Shown: positions 35,316 to 47,445 of the stretch, one piece after another
How positions within the stretch are numbered: position 1 is the first letter of the stretch
Layout of the letters: each line of letters starts with the position of its first letter
Assembly: GCA_022813625.1 (NCBI GenBank)
Contig: JAKLMB010000007.1
Span: 1,240,001-1,304,000, forward strand
Reading direction: 5' to 3'
DNA: 64,000 nucleotides
DNA from: Aaosphaeria pasadenensis
Lineage: Eukaryota > Ascomycota > Dothideomycetes > Pleosporales
Notes under the pieces: model-generated
The model's database searches: none
What the model was told of the DNA's origin: nothing
The model's input: only the letters and a program-made list of their open reading frames with translations
Program-made: the position numbers and the translations under genes

Positions 35316-38303
35316 TCATTCGAATCCCGTAGGCCACTGTAGATCAGTTGCCGAGAACTGCGGGAACGTAAATGGCGGGATGACGATGTTGCCGGCGGAC
35401 ATCTCAGCCGTGCCGAACAACTTATCCCATTCATTCTAGTGCACACAATTAGGCTCCAATGCTATAATATGGTTGGACGTGTGGGCTCGAAACGACAGGA
35501 TAGGATACAGCATATTTTAAGACATGGTTTCAATGATCCCGGGGGATAGAAATGCCAACAAATGCAATGGAACGCAAACAGGGTATACGTAATTTCTAAC
35601 CGTATTCTTGTTGGAACGGAAAATAGGAACTCACCCAGTCGATCTCGGGTAGCATGTCCAGGGGCGAGCCACCAGTGCCACCAAGCATACCAGCTGCATT
35701 ATTGGGTTCACTGCTACTGCCAGTAGTAGTGCTAGATTCACTCTGCTCGTGGCCATGTTGGCCTTGAGAAGGCGACGTGCCTGTCCCTGCACTTTGTGAA
35801 ATTGTCCCGTCATGGGCAGGTCCAGCAAAAGTATAATTATGCACATCGGCAGAAGCCTGAGGATGTAATGCAGGAGAGTTACCAGCCCCTAGGCTGTAGT
35901 TGAGACTCGCCATGCTATCTAAATTGGCCATTCGAGATTGGTGTTGATAGCCGGGTTGAAGGTGATGTGACGAATTGCCACTGCTCACAGTGAAAGATGA
36001 AGATACACCAGACTGGACAGACGAGCTGCGACGATCTCGTTGCTCGCTAGCTCCTGGATCTTCTGGAGGTCCTGCGTGTTCCATCCTTGCTGGAGCGCGA
36101 ACGCGCCTTGTTGCGTGATATGTTTCGATGCGGCCCCTCAGTTCCTCAAGGACCATCCGACATTTTGCTTCTCCAGTAATCGAGGGCGAAAGACTGAAGA
36201 CATGATCCAGACAACGCCAAATCCGGGCTTCGACTGAGGGGTCACGCTCATTTGTTATGTAGAATTCGGAAAGCAGCAATAGTGCCGCATGATTCTGATG
36301 GAGAGCCCCTACATACCAAGCCCACGTCGAAAGAGCGGAGGTTGTTTCAATGACCATCGAGTGCTCAAGCGTCATGATCGCACAACTCATGCTCATTGAG
36401 CGCAGTCGCTCCGGCATAATTCGGTAGTGTGTGGAGGTAAATTTCTGAAGTACCATGACATACATCCTGCAGCTCAGAATGCCGTATATCTCCATCGCCA
36501 GCACGTGTAGGGGCTGATTCTTATGCAAGAAAGGGAGATAGGTTTTCTCCATTGCCTGACAAAATCTTTGGATCTTGGAGAGCAAAGTAGTAAGCGTTGT
36601 ACGCTTCGAGTCGAGCTTTGGCCTTTCTGTCCAGAGAAGACGGTGCATCTCGTAGCATTCGATCCTCATTCGCATGATGGTCATGTCCGTGAAATAGTTC
36701 CTATCTTCGTTGACTTGAATCCCTTTCTCCAGGTCGACATCGTCGATATTGTTTGGGAAGCGGGTATCGAAGTCTTCCCGACGTATCTGAGGGCGCGGCC
36801 CTGTAGCTTCGCATGTGCGAAGGTCGAGAAAGCAGATCTGGTACCAAACTAGTCTGCGAACGTGTTGTTCGATAGCATTCGAGGTATAATGGGACGGATC
36901 GCGGTGTAGAGACATGCATTCTGCCAGTCGGATGCAAGTACCAGTCAGAGCAGAGTGAGCGCGAGTAACCTCAGCGCGACATAGCGATATCTATTGTCAT
37001 GAGCTGATATAGACTAATGTGGAGCAACGTAACGCCATGTCCGATGAGCAGTATCCCTGGCCACAATAGACAGAATAGTACTTGACCAGGCTTGCTTCAG
37101 AAGTCGTTGAATAACAAGATGGATTAAAATCTGTGTCAACGAACGACGCGAAGAGAAAGAGATCATCACTTACCAAGTACATCACAAACGCTTGGATTGT
37201 CTCCAACCTTGTAGTGTGTAGGAAATTAGCCCTCGATAAAGCTGCCTCAGTGCCTTCCCTGAAGTTGTCAACCAAACTGTCGCGCGCAACGCCAAATTCT
37301 TCCAATATCTTATTCTCAGTCATACTGATCGTCGAAGATAATAAAGCAGCGAAGACTACTGCTTGAAATGAGGATCGCGGCTCGATACCCACAGAAATAT
37401 CATTCCAGAATCTCTCATACTGTCTTTCGAAAGAAGGACGATGGACAGTTCGAGCTACAATATGTACTGCCCGCCAGTAATGATCCATTAACTTATCGAC
37501 CATGACTTTTGATGGTAAGTGGGTCAACAGTGTCGTCTTGTGCAGCCCTGAGGAGAAGCAAAACGAAGATGAGGGTGGAATATATTCATGGCCTGGCGCC
37601 ATCCAAGTACTTGGAGATTGCTTGAGGAAAGGGTTCAAGTTCGAGTCCTCCGTCTGAGGGAGCTTTTTGATAGCTTGCCCAAGCTGGCACGCTGATTAGT
37701 GGAAATGGTCAGCGGAGAAGCAAGCAAACATACCTCTTCGTTGAATCTGGGCCTCACAAATCCACCCACTCTCTCTGTGATTCGAAGTTTCCCTAGGCTG
37801 ATACCAAGATCGATGAGATCTTCATTTGCGTCTTCGTCCTCATAATAAGCGGCATCCTCGATAGCTAATGAGGTCGGGGCCAGATCCTTGACATCTTCTT
37901 CGTCTTCCTGGTCGCTCAAATCATCTGCCATACCAGGCAGGTGAGATTTGGAAAGAACTCCCATGCCGGTAATCGATTGTTCGGACCTGGTTCGGCGTGC
38001 AATGTCCTCCTCCAGCGTCTTCTCTAGCATGCCCATTTTCTCTTTGAGATTCGCAATCTTCGCCTGACCAGCAGGGTCCAGTGCTGGGGCAATGTAGAGA
38101 CAATCGCGCGCGAACTTTGTGCAATTGGTACATGGTTGTAGTTTGTCGCATTTGAGTTTCCGTCGACGGCATTCTAGGCAAGATGTAATCAAACGATTTC
38201 TGCGGCGTATCCTGGGCTGCTCTTTGGGTGCCTTCCTCTCGCCAGTTACGGAAGGCGAAGCACGGCTAGAGTTTCCATGTGGTGGAGAAGGCGTTGGAAA
38301 CAT
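35316..38303 (-). CDS. Zn2Cys6 fungal transcription factor
   Basis: Exons 38303-37734, 37683-37174, 36990-35635 and 35435-35316 give 851 residues. The Zn2Cys6 cluster is perfect (CX2CX6CX5CX2CX6C, C42 to C68), followed by a helix suited to dimerisation (KIANLKEKMGMLEKTLEEDI) and an acidic region. The fungal-specific regulatory domain (about residues 255-600) includes MVDKLMDHYWRAVHIVARTV, ALSRANFLHTTRLETIQAF, then CRAEVTRAHSALTGTCIRLA and HVRRLVWYQICFLDLRTCEA. The C-terminus is Ser/Gly/His-rich. The final exon (NEWDKLFGTAEMSAGNIVIP...) lies beyond a 199-base intron with a GTGAGT donor and is easily overlooked. The third intron (183 bases) is long; a two-intron alternative would add an extra segment, but the single intron joins conserved flanks directly. 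An in-frame ATG at 38387 would add 28 residues. Target genes are unknown. Confidence 0.88.
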
Positions 38304-41300
38304 ATCCACTATATGTCGCTGGATGCTGATGCCCGGTTGCAGATGGCCAGCGCCCTGGTAGCGAATGTGGAAAACGGCCGTACGCACTGCAATTGCTTAC
38401 GTGCGTAGCTAGAGCAATGGATGACTATTGCAGCACAACGCAACCGATATATAGAAATAACGCTAACTGAGTAGTAACGATGCGTGTGCGGGTGTCGACA
38501 AGCTTCTATGATCGCCACTTTCCGGGCGTATCGTTGATATTGCGTTGTAGGTGCGAGTGATTTTCTTGGGCATGTAAGAATATAGTCAGACGTAGCTAGT
38601 GCTGCGTAATACAATGATGGGAAATTTGCGAGAAGAGATGTGTGACCGCGCAATACAGTGGTGAACGAAGGGTAGATGAAAGGTTTAAAAAAGTAAAATA
38701 TCTAGGGCGAGGCTTGGGAGGGCTCTGTATATGAAAATAGGCTTACATTGAGTAATGGGAGCACTGCCTAGAGGGGTCGAATGCTAGAGGAGAAGATAGA
38801 GTTGGATTGAGGATGGAGAGGGAGATAGGTTCCCGGCCTGCTCAGAGCTTGACCCGAATAAGACCAGATGACAACCTAATACCTAGAGAAGCCTAAAGAA
38901 ATCCTATAACCAGTTGTGATAATCAATTACTGGTGGTCTCGCTGCCTGTAGCAGTAGGGATCTCTGTAAGCTAGCCAAGGGACTACAGTAGGAGATTCAG
39001 CCACTTGAAGATACACTTTACCACACTCGTCCAAAGCCTCTGTCGACATTGTTTTGACGATTTTCTGGATCCATTCCTTGACTCTTCCATCGCGTTTTTC
39101 ATTTCTCTTCTGTGGACCATCAGCCGAAGGAGATAGCCACTAATCATCTATTTCATCGTTATACGTCCCTTATAATAAGAATGTCAAGAAACTGTTGACC
39201 GACCATTATGCCATTGTTCCACCCGTCAAATTGGAATTAGGACCAAAGACAACAAATGCACCATCCATATTCAATTCAGCATCATACTCTTCCATAAGTC
39301 TCGATTAGGGAGTCGGTGCATTCCGTGCGGCTTCGAGCTAAAAATGAATATCATTCGGCTCCTCGATCCTTTGTTCCAGCATTCGTCCGTCCATCAAATT
39401 TGAATCCCTACTCGGTAGATAAAATCACAACCGCCTAGCCGTGGATGGAGATGTGATTTTATGGATTTCTCCGGCCCATAATTCCCTCTACCTTGGGGTT
39501 TTGATCCTGACAGGAGTTGTAAGGTTGATCCCGCCCCTCCCTGTCATGCTCAAGCGCGTGTCTGTGCTCCCTCAGGTCTCATTCTGCCCTGTCTGGGACT
39601 GTGCATTTTCTTCCTTTCCATCCAAGCAGTGAGCTGCTTGACGCACTATCCCAATAGCCTAGCTATCATCGGGATGTTATCTGGTATCAATATAGACCTT
39701 GGGATTTCGAAAGAAGAAGAAGTCATGGCATGGGATGACATATCCATTGCAATGGCGCAACATGCCAAGTTTGCTGACGTACCCACCAGGAAGGTAGGAT
39801 GCATGTTTGTCTGCTCCGGGCTCACTGTCCGCAGAATGCATGTGGAGAGGAGCCACATTGAATGGGTCGACGTCTGGTAGATTCGCCTTATCGAGTGTGG
39901 AAATGGGTACTTTACTGGGGTTCGAGTTCTTGTTGTGGATTATGGTCGACAGAATCATGGTCAAAATGTAAGAACTAGGAATTCCACTTTACATGGACTC
40001 ACGATACAGCCAAAAACATATCTATAGACACCAATCCGTATTTTGCAATTATGGGATAGTTCATAGGCTCTCTAGGTCTTCATACATTATTCTTGTTTGA
40101 GGATATTCTGGACTCTCGCTTTCCACTTGAAGAATCGAGCCGGCGTTTTAGCGTCGTCTTTGACATCATACCGGCATGTACTCCGTACTGTCTGTGGCTA
40201 CTTCCACAGTGTGGAATAGCAAGCTCGATGTTTCAGTATGCGAAGAAGTCATCACCGTTGGATCGACGAGCACTGCTAGTGGTGCTGAAGAAGACGATCA
40301 GCGCTTACCTGATAATGCCCACCAATTCGTCTAGCTGATGATATAGTAGCAGTCTCCAGTCTGAGGACAAGACATTCTTGCCGGCTTTCTCCCATGCATC
40401 TAGGGGCGGAAGATGCTATTTGATCCATCGACTATGAAGTTAGACCGACCATCAATAGGCGGAAGTGGGAAGGTAAATCGGAAAACCACCAATTAATTAA
40501 TTGCCTGTGGCAGCATGCATGCGATGGGGCCAAAAACCACAGAATTGGACAATGGTGAATCCTTCCGACACTCTTTTCACACTTGACTTTAATCGGATGC
40601 TCGCAACGGCAGGGATCTAGTGTGATGCCACGTTCTCGAAGTGCACGATGTTCTAAATGTATCAAACTACCAGGGTCCGCTATGGTCGTTGCAGGGAGTG
40701 TGAGAGAGCGCGATCAGGGTGTTTGTTCCTTCCACTCCTACCTCACCATTCTATCCAGGATGTCTGTTGATACATACCATGAATGTATGTTTGTACCCAG
40801 TATGCGTACGTGTGTTGCACGCAGCACAACACTTTTATTGCCGACGTCCCTGTCATTGGATCACACTGATTCACACACTATCTGAGACACCAACACCGAA
40901 TCCCAACCGCATCCCAAGACAAGTCGTTCATCTATACATTTTCCATGACCCATGTTTTATCCTTTCCCACTTGATGCCTTTGCTGCGTACCTTTCTCCCC
41001 GACTGCTCTCTAGACCCCTATGATTGGGAGACGACGTTTCTAAAGCTCCTGTTCACAACGAACTCAAGCAACCTTGAGCACTTGTCCCATCGGGCCGCTG
41101 GAAATCGCCAGTAATAACGCCGGGAAGAACGCCTTGCGTCCCAAGACTAATGAGCCAACACTTTAACAAAACTCCACATTGAATATCGCACAAACATCGA
41201 TCCATCCCCAGTCAGCAATAGCCAGTAATAATCAATCTTCTTAGCTTACCCTAGCTATCTAAGTTGTGGTCACGACTCGCCATTGCTGACCATAAAACAA

Positions 41301-42252
41301 AGTGTAACCATTCGCATTAGCTGCCGGAACAGTTCCGAACAAAGTGCAAATGGTCAGCATTAGCACAGACATGACGGATACCTAGAACACACAAGGATGA
41401 CGCAGGAACGAACATCGACCTGGGACAGGAGCAACACGAGCATGAGGTTAGCCAATGCTGTAACTGTACCCTTATGTAGTGTGACATGAATACTATGCAC
41501 ATTCGTACATAGCATAAGAATCAATGGAATATTCAACCCTTACAACGATGCCCATTTGATGATGATTGATGTTCAGGACGAGCATGATCCCATTTCCACC
41601 AGGGTGCCGGAGCCGCGTTCCGTCCCAGCATCCCACTCCTTTGGCGCGCCAAAACCGCCGGGCCATTTCCTTTCCTAGCTCAAAGTAGTGCGGCCAGGTG
41701 GAATGCAATCGATTGACATGTTATGATTAATTATTGAGTCGACGAAGTCATGGCTCTAGTCGTGAGTGGAGAAATATTCCATATTCTAGTACTCTGTGTT
41801 GGGGACATTTTCCGAGGAAGTCCAGCAAACAAACCGTTCGGGTTGCCAAACGCGGTATGGCCGATCAAAGAAACCCAAAGCAGTACTGTGTACATTCACT
41901 TCGCAAGTCGTCTTACGACTCTGCGGAAATAGGCTGAGAATTGTAGGGGAGTGGGGTAACCGAAAAGCATACTACAAATGGGTAAACTATTGCTACTACA
42001 AGTAGTAGCGCGTGGCCGGTTGTCTGGGCTTCTTCAAGCCTGCGGTTCGACAACAAGCATGCGCCTTCTCTTCCCTCTAAACTTCCTCTAATCTAGCTGC
42101 CTAGACACTTATGTATACCTAGGTGTTCAATCAGACCTTTCGATCAACAAGCCTGCTCGTATCTTGTCCATTCATTCCGCCCTCACAACGAAGGCCAACG
42201 CTCGGTAACCACTTGCCATTCTATAGCCACCTCAGCCAATAGTAAACCCAAC
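38304..42252. other. 3.9 kb intergenic region, no supported gene
   Basis: Between two divergent genes, so it contains both promoters. One TACGGAGTA (minus strand) lies at 40179-40187. Frames near 39441-39880 and 40093-40338 are short, lack convincing starts or splice partners, and resemble nothing known. I see no clear transposon relics. Confidence 0.5.
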
Positions 42253-42997
42253 ATGTCCCCACAAATCACTGAAATTGCCTATATCCCGTTGCGCCTAGAT
42301 GTTGACCTCGACCATGGCGATGCAGGCAAAATATGGACCGATACCCTGAACACCATAGCCACACAGCCTGGATGCCAGTCCGTCCTCTGGGGTCGACAGG
42401 TAGAGCAACCGAAAACTGCCGAGCTAGTCATTGGTATGATCCTCTTTCCGCGTGTGCTTTTCTATCGCTCAAGTTACATTGTGTGGTTGTGTGCGTGTGT
42501 GCTCATACCCCCACGTAGACTGGGCCACCCTCGACGACCACAAAACATTTATGGCGTCACCAACGTACAAGCCATTCTATGAGAATCTATCGACGCTTCT
42601 GGATGGCCCTGTGAAGCTCTACCACGTGGAATCGCCGTCTGATCAATCCTTCTCGATGCCTGGTTCGGCACCTGTCACCGAGTGCATCTCGATATACTTC
42701 GAGCCCTCATACTCTACTGCTTCTTATGACGCCAGCTTTGCCAAGTTTGTAGACGTAGCTTCCAAGACTGCTGACGAGGCCCAAGGTCTCGTCGGTGGCT
42801 GGAGTATAGAAGATCATGAGCACGAAAAGGTAGAGGGTGCTGCGAAATTGTTTGCCGTCTTCATCGGCTGGCCTAGCGTCGAGGCACATATGAAGTACAG
42901 GCAAACAGAGGGATTCAAGGAATGTATTCCTCATCTGAGAGAGGGCCCAAAAGCATTGCAGATGCACCATGTCGCATTCAAGAAACATTTGAGTTGA
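42253..42997 (+). CDS. ABM-like (dimeric alpha/beta barrel) domain protein
   Basis: Exons 42253-42433 and 42519-42997 give 219 residues. The N-terminal half (about residues 5-95) has the layout of a fungal antibiotic-biosynthesis-monooxygenase-like domain: a first strand EIAYIPLRL, a helix with WTDTLNTIATQPGCQSVLWG, then ELVIDWATLDDHKTFMASP. The last of these forms only across the 85-base intron. The second half repeats the pattern weakly (ECISIYFEPSYS, AAKLFAVFIGWPSVEAHMKY), so the protein probably folds as two tandem barrels. Such proteins are common in filamentous fungi and mostly of unknown function; some act on polyketide-like substrates. No biosynthetic genes are adjacent, so I assign no pathway. 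The start is the first ATG, in good context (CCAACATGT). Confidence 0.8.
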
Positions 42998-43504
42998 TGG
43001 TGTTCTTTGTGCGGATCTCGAGCAATGGTTGGATCTGTTATCAGAACAACAATATTAGTTCATCCTTTCTGCGACCCCGTTTCATCTATCGCAAATGACC
43101 TAACGCGTTCGTGATTTGATCGTACATGAACCACAAGGTATTGTTATAGGCGTGCGTTGGTCCAGTACTGGCTGGTAGGGCACTTTATGACTTGAAGGCT
43201 AACCACGAATCTAGCCTGTGGATTGTGATACAATCCTCACTTAGGATTCATTTTTTCATGACAAGAAAGATAGACTCCATTTCAATGCTACCAGTACCCG
43301 CGTCGCGCTCCTTGGAAGACTTTCGACCTATGGTGCCGTAAGCCGGCAAGTCCCATTTGCGGGATATTGTGCCTGAGAACTATGAAAAAGGGATAACCCC
43401 AGTTTTGATATCGTAAGGGCTCCCAAGAGCATAAAAGAACGCCAAATTACCAAATTGCGGGTGACAATGCTACCCAGCGGAAGAGGAACGATGCTAATAA
43501 CGAA
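42998..43504. other. convergent intergenic region
   Basis: 3' flanks of the ABM-like gene (+) and the long mannosidase gene (-). No gene seen. Confidence 0.6.
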
Positions 43505-46500
43505 TCATGTTGGTCGTCTGAAGGGATGAGCCTCGGTGTTTAGCACCCACTCATCTAGACTGACCACATTTTCATCTGCAAAGAGTAGATAAAAGTACTT
43601 GAGCGTCTCTGCCAACCAAAAGCTCTCTGACTCGTCTAGTAAATCTGGAGATTGCTTCGTGACATCGTCGATGGCCGAATTGCCATACACAGTTGCCGTG
43701 TGTGCGTTTACAGCCTCGAACATCTGCCACCCGGCCTCGCGCCAATAAGGGTCCCCGGTGATGCGGTACATGTACCACACAGATTCGATGGCTTCGGGAC
43801 TAGATAGTAACAAGTCAGAGGGAAGGCTCATACCAAGGCGAAAGGCAGCGACTTACCGTAGGATATAGTTCTTAGCCCGAAGGGCTGTCACACCTGGGGG
43901 CAATCGGTCCTCTTGGACCCTTTGTTTTACGTACTCCTCGTGTGAAAGTGGAGGTTTGGGAGAATAGATGACAGGGAAAACCGGTCTTGACGGAGCCGGT
44001 TCGAGGATCGTGCTAGGCTCAAAGTCTGGAGATACTGGTGAAGGTGTATGTTCGCCATCCTCGGTTTCGCCCTCTACCATAAGGTTGGCATGAGGCCGAG
44101 GCGGCAGTGGATCCTTGATGGGTAGCCTTTGCTCGGGTGTGATCTGTGGCTCCACGTCTTCCATGTTGACCCATCGCTTCTTAAATGCCGGTCGAAGATC
44201 GTCTTGGGCTTGCGGCAATGGTGGGACTACAGCTGGCTGTAAAACGTCAACTGTTGGGATGAGGGCAGGAGCGGGTGTCTGATGGGCTCCTGTAAATGCG
44301 GCCATTTCGGATGCATACCATGCAGATGCCGAAGCCCGCTGCACTTTGTACGATTCCATCTGTGATTTGTAGGATGTGACCCTCGAATCTGCGTTGGGAT
44401 CAATGGCGAGTTTGTAGTGCGTCTCGTTCCAGGTACAATCTGTCATGCTTTCGCAAGGAATTGTTAGGAACGCTTCGGGCATGATGCCTGTTGTTGTCAT
44501 ATTGTAAGACCACACACAGCCATGCGTCAGTTTCTTCGCAAGTTCCAGATCGTCTGCACGATTGAAGATCTTCGCACCCATGCCGAACATGCCCCCAGCG
44601 AAGCAGGTAAGATGAGCATTCTCGCCTTCCAGGTCACCACCTTTCTTGTTTGGCTCTTCTGGATCATAGGCGGAGACTCGCAGCTTTCCAGAAAACAGGA
44701 TGTCATCATTGTTTGGCAACATCGGTCGAAATATCAGGTTCTTTTTGACAACATCCATAGACTGCTCGTACATCTTTTGGTATTTTTCAACTCTTCCACC
44801 CAAAAGCAGCCACTCTTTTGGAAGATACTCATAAGTTGAGTCAGACATTCCACCTAGGGTATATTCCTCACTACCGAATTCTGAAGCGGCGGCGAAGCCT
44901 TGTTCTTCGCACTCGGGGCGGGCTACGGTAGGTGAAGCCGGAAGCGCTGTGGCAGGCACAGCTGGAGAGGCAGCTTTCTCCAAGGGTTCCTCTGGAAGAT
45001 CTAATTGTCGTTTCGTCAAGCCCGTCTTTTCCTTATCCAATGAAGTACCTTTTGCCCAGTTCTGGACCTTCTCTTTTTCTGGCTCCTCCGGGACCTGTAC
45101 AGCAGGTTTTGGGGCTGGCGCGGCGGATTCTTGTGTGAAAACGATCGGCGGGGGTAGATCGAGAGGAATATATTTGTTACCTCCGGGGGAGAGATGAGGT
45201 ACTTGTGCTGGTGCTTGCGTTCCAACTTCACCAGCCAGGGGTTGCTGGAAGGGCTCTCCAATATCACTATAATCGATTCTTTTGCAACCTGATGCATCGA
45301 AAGCTGTAGGCCACATGCCGGGTAATCTAGTTTTCCCCTGGAATTCCTCGAAGCTATCGGTGATACGTGCAATAGCGTCGTAGTACTTGCTTTCTCCAGT
45401 AAGTTGAGCAAGGCGAGTGAACTCAACTGACAGAGAGCCAATCTCAGCCAAGACGATGTGATTACTGGCACGGTAAGGCCCAGTCGAGAAATTACTATCC
45501 CGATTTAGCAGCTAAATAATACAGTAAGGTCAATCACTTACGGCTTCCAATAGTAATATGTTTGGGGCATCCGGTTCGGTGTGTCGAACGCACTCATCAA
45601 TAGCTCGGCCAGCTCTACTGCTTTCGACAGTAGGTTCTTGTGCACCTTGTCGCTCAGATCATAGGCTGCAAGTAGTCCGCCTAGGTATCGAATCGTGGTT
45701 TCGAACAACGGGATGTCATTTCTCTGCGCTGTAGTGAAGTCGATTTGGTCCACGGCCTTTACAGCCTCCTCGAACTCGGTTTTCATACCCATGATCCAGA
45801 GCGTGTCCAAAGCATCGACCAGAGTAGCTCCCCAACCAGCGAAAGGATCCCTAAATGTCCCTGACTTGGGCTTGAGCTCATCGTGAAGCCAAGCAAATTT
45901 CTTGTAGCCATCCCAAGAGCGCTTGAAGGTTTCCTTGATCGAGCCCAGCTTTGCCACTCGATCTGCCTTTGCCGCCTCCGACTCTTTTCCAAATGTTGCC
46001 TGTATCTTAGGTATTTGTTTCGCTGCGCCAGTGGGGAGTTGCTGGAGGGAGGCGGAAGGAACTGGGTAGTATTCGCTTGCTTTTTTCCAATGTACCGCTT
46101 CTACACTCGATGAAGGCAAGTCTAGTCCTGGTGGCATTGGAATTCCCGGTATCAGTCCTCCAACAGCAGTAGGGACTGGTCCTTTTGGCTTGGTATCATC
46201 TGCGACTGCCTCTGGAGTCGGCGTAGGAGTGGGCTTTTCGACGGGTCGATCCACAGGAGCAATCGGTGGTGGTGTATGCCGAGCCAAAGATGTCTTCGCT
46301 AAGGGAACGTCTATCGAGAGCTTCTTTGTTTCCAGGGCCACCTCGGGGCGTGGATTTCTGCTAACAACCGCCTCTACGACTTCCTTCTCACCAACGATTT
46401 GCGCCGGTGTACTGATACCATCTCGCCAGGATGCATTCGAAACACCAAACTTATAGAGAGCGAACAGTGATATGACGGCAAAGGCGACGAATACACGGTA

Positions 46501-46518
46501 TCGACGGTAGCGCAACAT
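43505..46518 (-). CDS. GH47 alpha-mannosidase, long form with two Pro/Glu-rich inserts
   Basis: Exons 46518-45542, 45494-43857 and 43799-43505 give 969 residues. An in-frame ATG at 46548 would add ten. An N-terminal basic stretch and one membrane segment (RVFVAFAVISLFALYKFGV) predict a type II protein of the ER or Golgi. A Pro-rich stalk follows. GH47 motifs are complete: WDGYKKFAWLHDELKP, LFETTIRYLGGLLAAYDLSD, NFSTGPYRASNHIVLAEIGS (formed at the first junction), GGMSDSTYEYLPKEW, HLTCFAGGMFGMGAKI, LRPEAIESVWYMYR (formed at the second junction), ESFWLAETLKYFYLLFAD and the closing LNTEAHP. Two segments absent from compact GH47 enzymes interrupt the catalytic domain, at about residues 407-535 and 700-850, both rich in Pro, Glu and Ala. 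A processing mannosidase is the safe call; a role in ER-associated degradation cannot be told from sequence. It is a distant paralogue of the gene at 20090-21836. Confidence 0.92.
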
Positions 46519-47445
46519 TGTGTAAAGAAGAGAATAGAATAGACACAAGCGTCGCGTGCACGACGTTGGACTGAAAGGATTGGCGCAAAGGCCCTGACAA
46601 GTACGACGAGAGCTACCGGTAGCTTTAGGTCGTTGCCGTCATTGGGTTCAAGAAGCGTGATGCGGATTCGGAGAAAGGAGGGCGAAATCCTTGAGGAGCA
46701 TTAAGAATCGAGTAAAGGAGGGATAGCAATGTAGACAATACTCTGTAGAAGTATTGGAGGACACCTCCACCTCCACGGGCTTGGCTCGATGCCCAGCTGC
46801 AATAACGGGTTAGTTGTAGATGATTGAAAACGCCAGGGGCAACCCTGATAGATTGGAAAACAATCTTTGGACACATTCCGAAGCATTTTTCAGATTATGA
46901 CAGAGATAGAAGGGCGCATTCCGAGCAATTGTATTACTCCAATCCTCACCCAGTTGAACGAAGAGTTGAAGGCTTCGTAGTTGAATCATTTTCCGAGATC
47001 TTGAAGAATTGCCGGTTCAAGCCCCAATTTCTATATTGGGACTAGCTTACACTTACCCCCCCTGGCCGATCATCGCGTCGCGTGGTGCCTTGCTAAATTG
47101 AAACGGAGTAACTATCGGCCACTCCCATTGTTGCGTACTGAGTATCTTTAATATATGGATATTTGGTTTTAGAATCCTTAAAGAGCGTGCCCCGCCATAG
47201 ACCATCGGTACACGATGGAGAAATTTGAAGTTTGGCCTTGAACATCACGGTGCGAAGTCGATAACTAACTTGATGCGAGGATGACTATATTACGACTAAG
47301 TCAGGTACTGTACATATCACCTCTTCCGAAGCGAATCGGTAAGCTCATTACAGTAGGGATATCGACCATTTGGTCGGACCTAGGTCGCTACGCATCCATC
47401 TAGCTAGGGAGCAAATGATCTATATCGTGCACGTCTAGGATATCA
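46519..47445. other. intergenic region between CCT6 and the long mannosidase
   Basis: About 930 bases holding the mannosidase promoter and the CCT6 3' flank, both genes on the minus strand. No gene seen. Confidence 0.6.

Noticed and set aside
38304..42252. Possible degenerate transposon in the 3.9 kb gap
   Set aside because: I saw no terminal repeats, transposase or reverse transcriptase remnants, and no strong AT bias of the kind repeat-induced mutation leaves.
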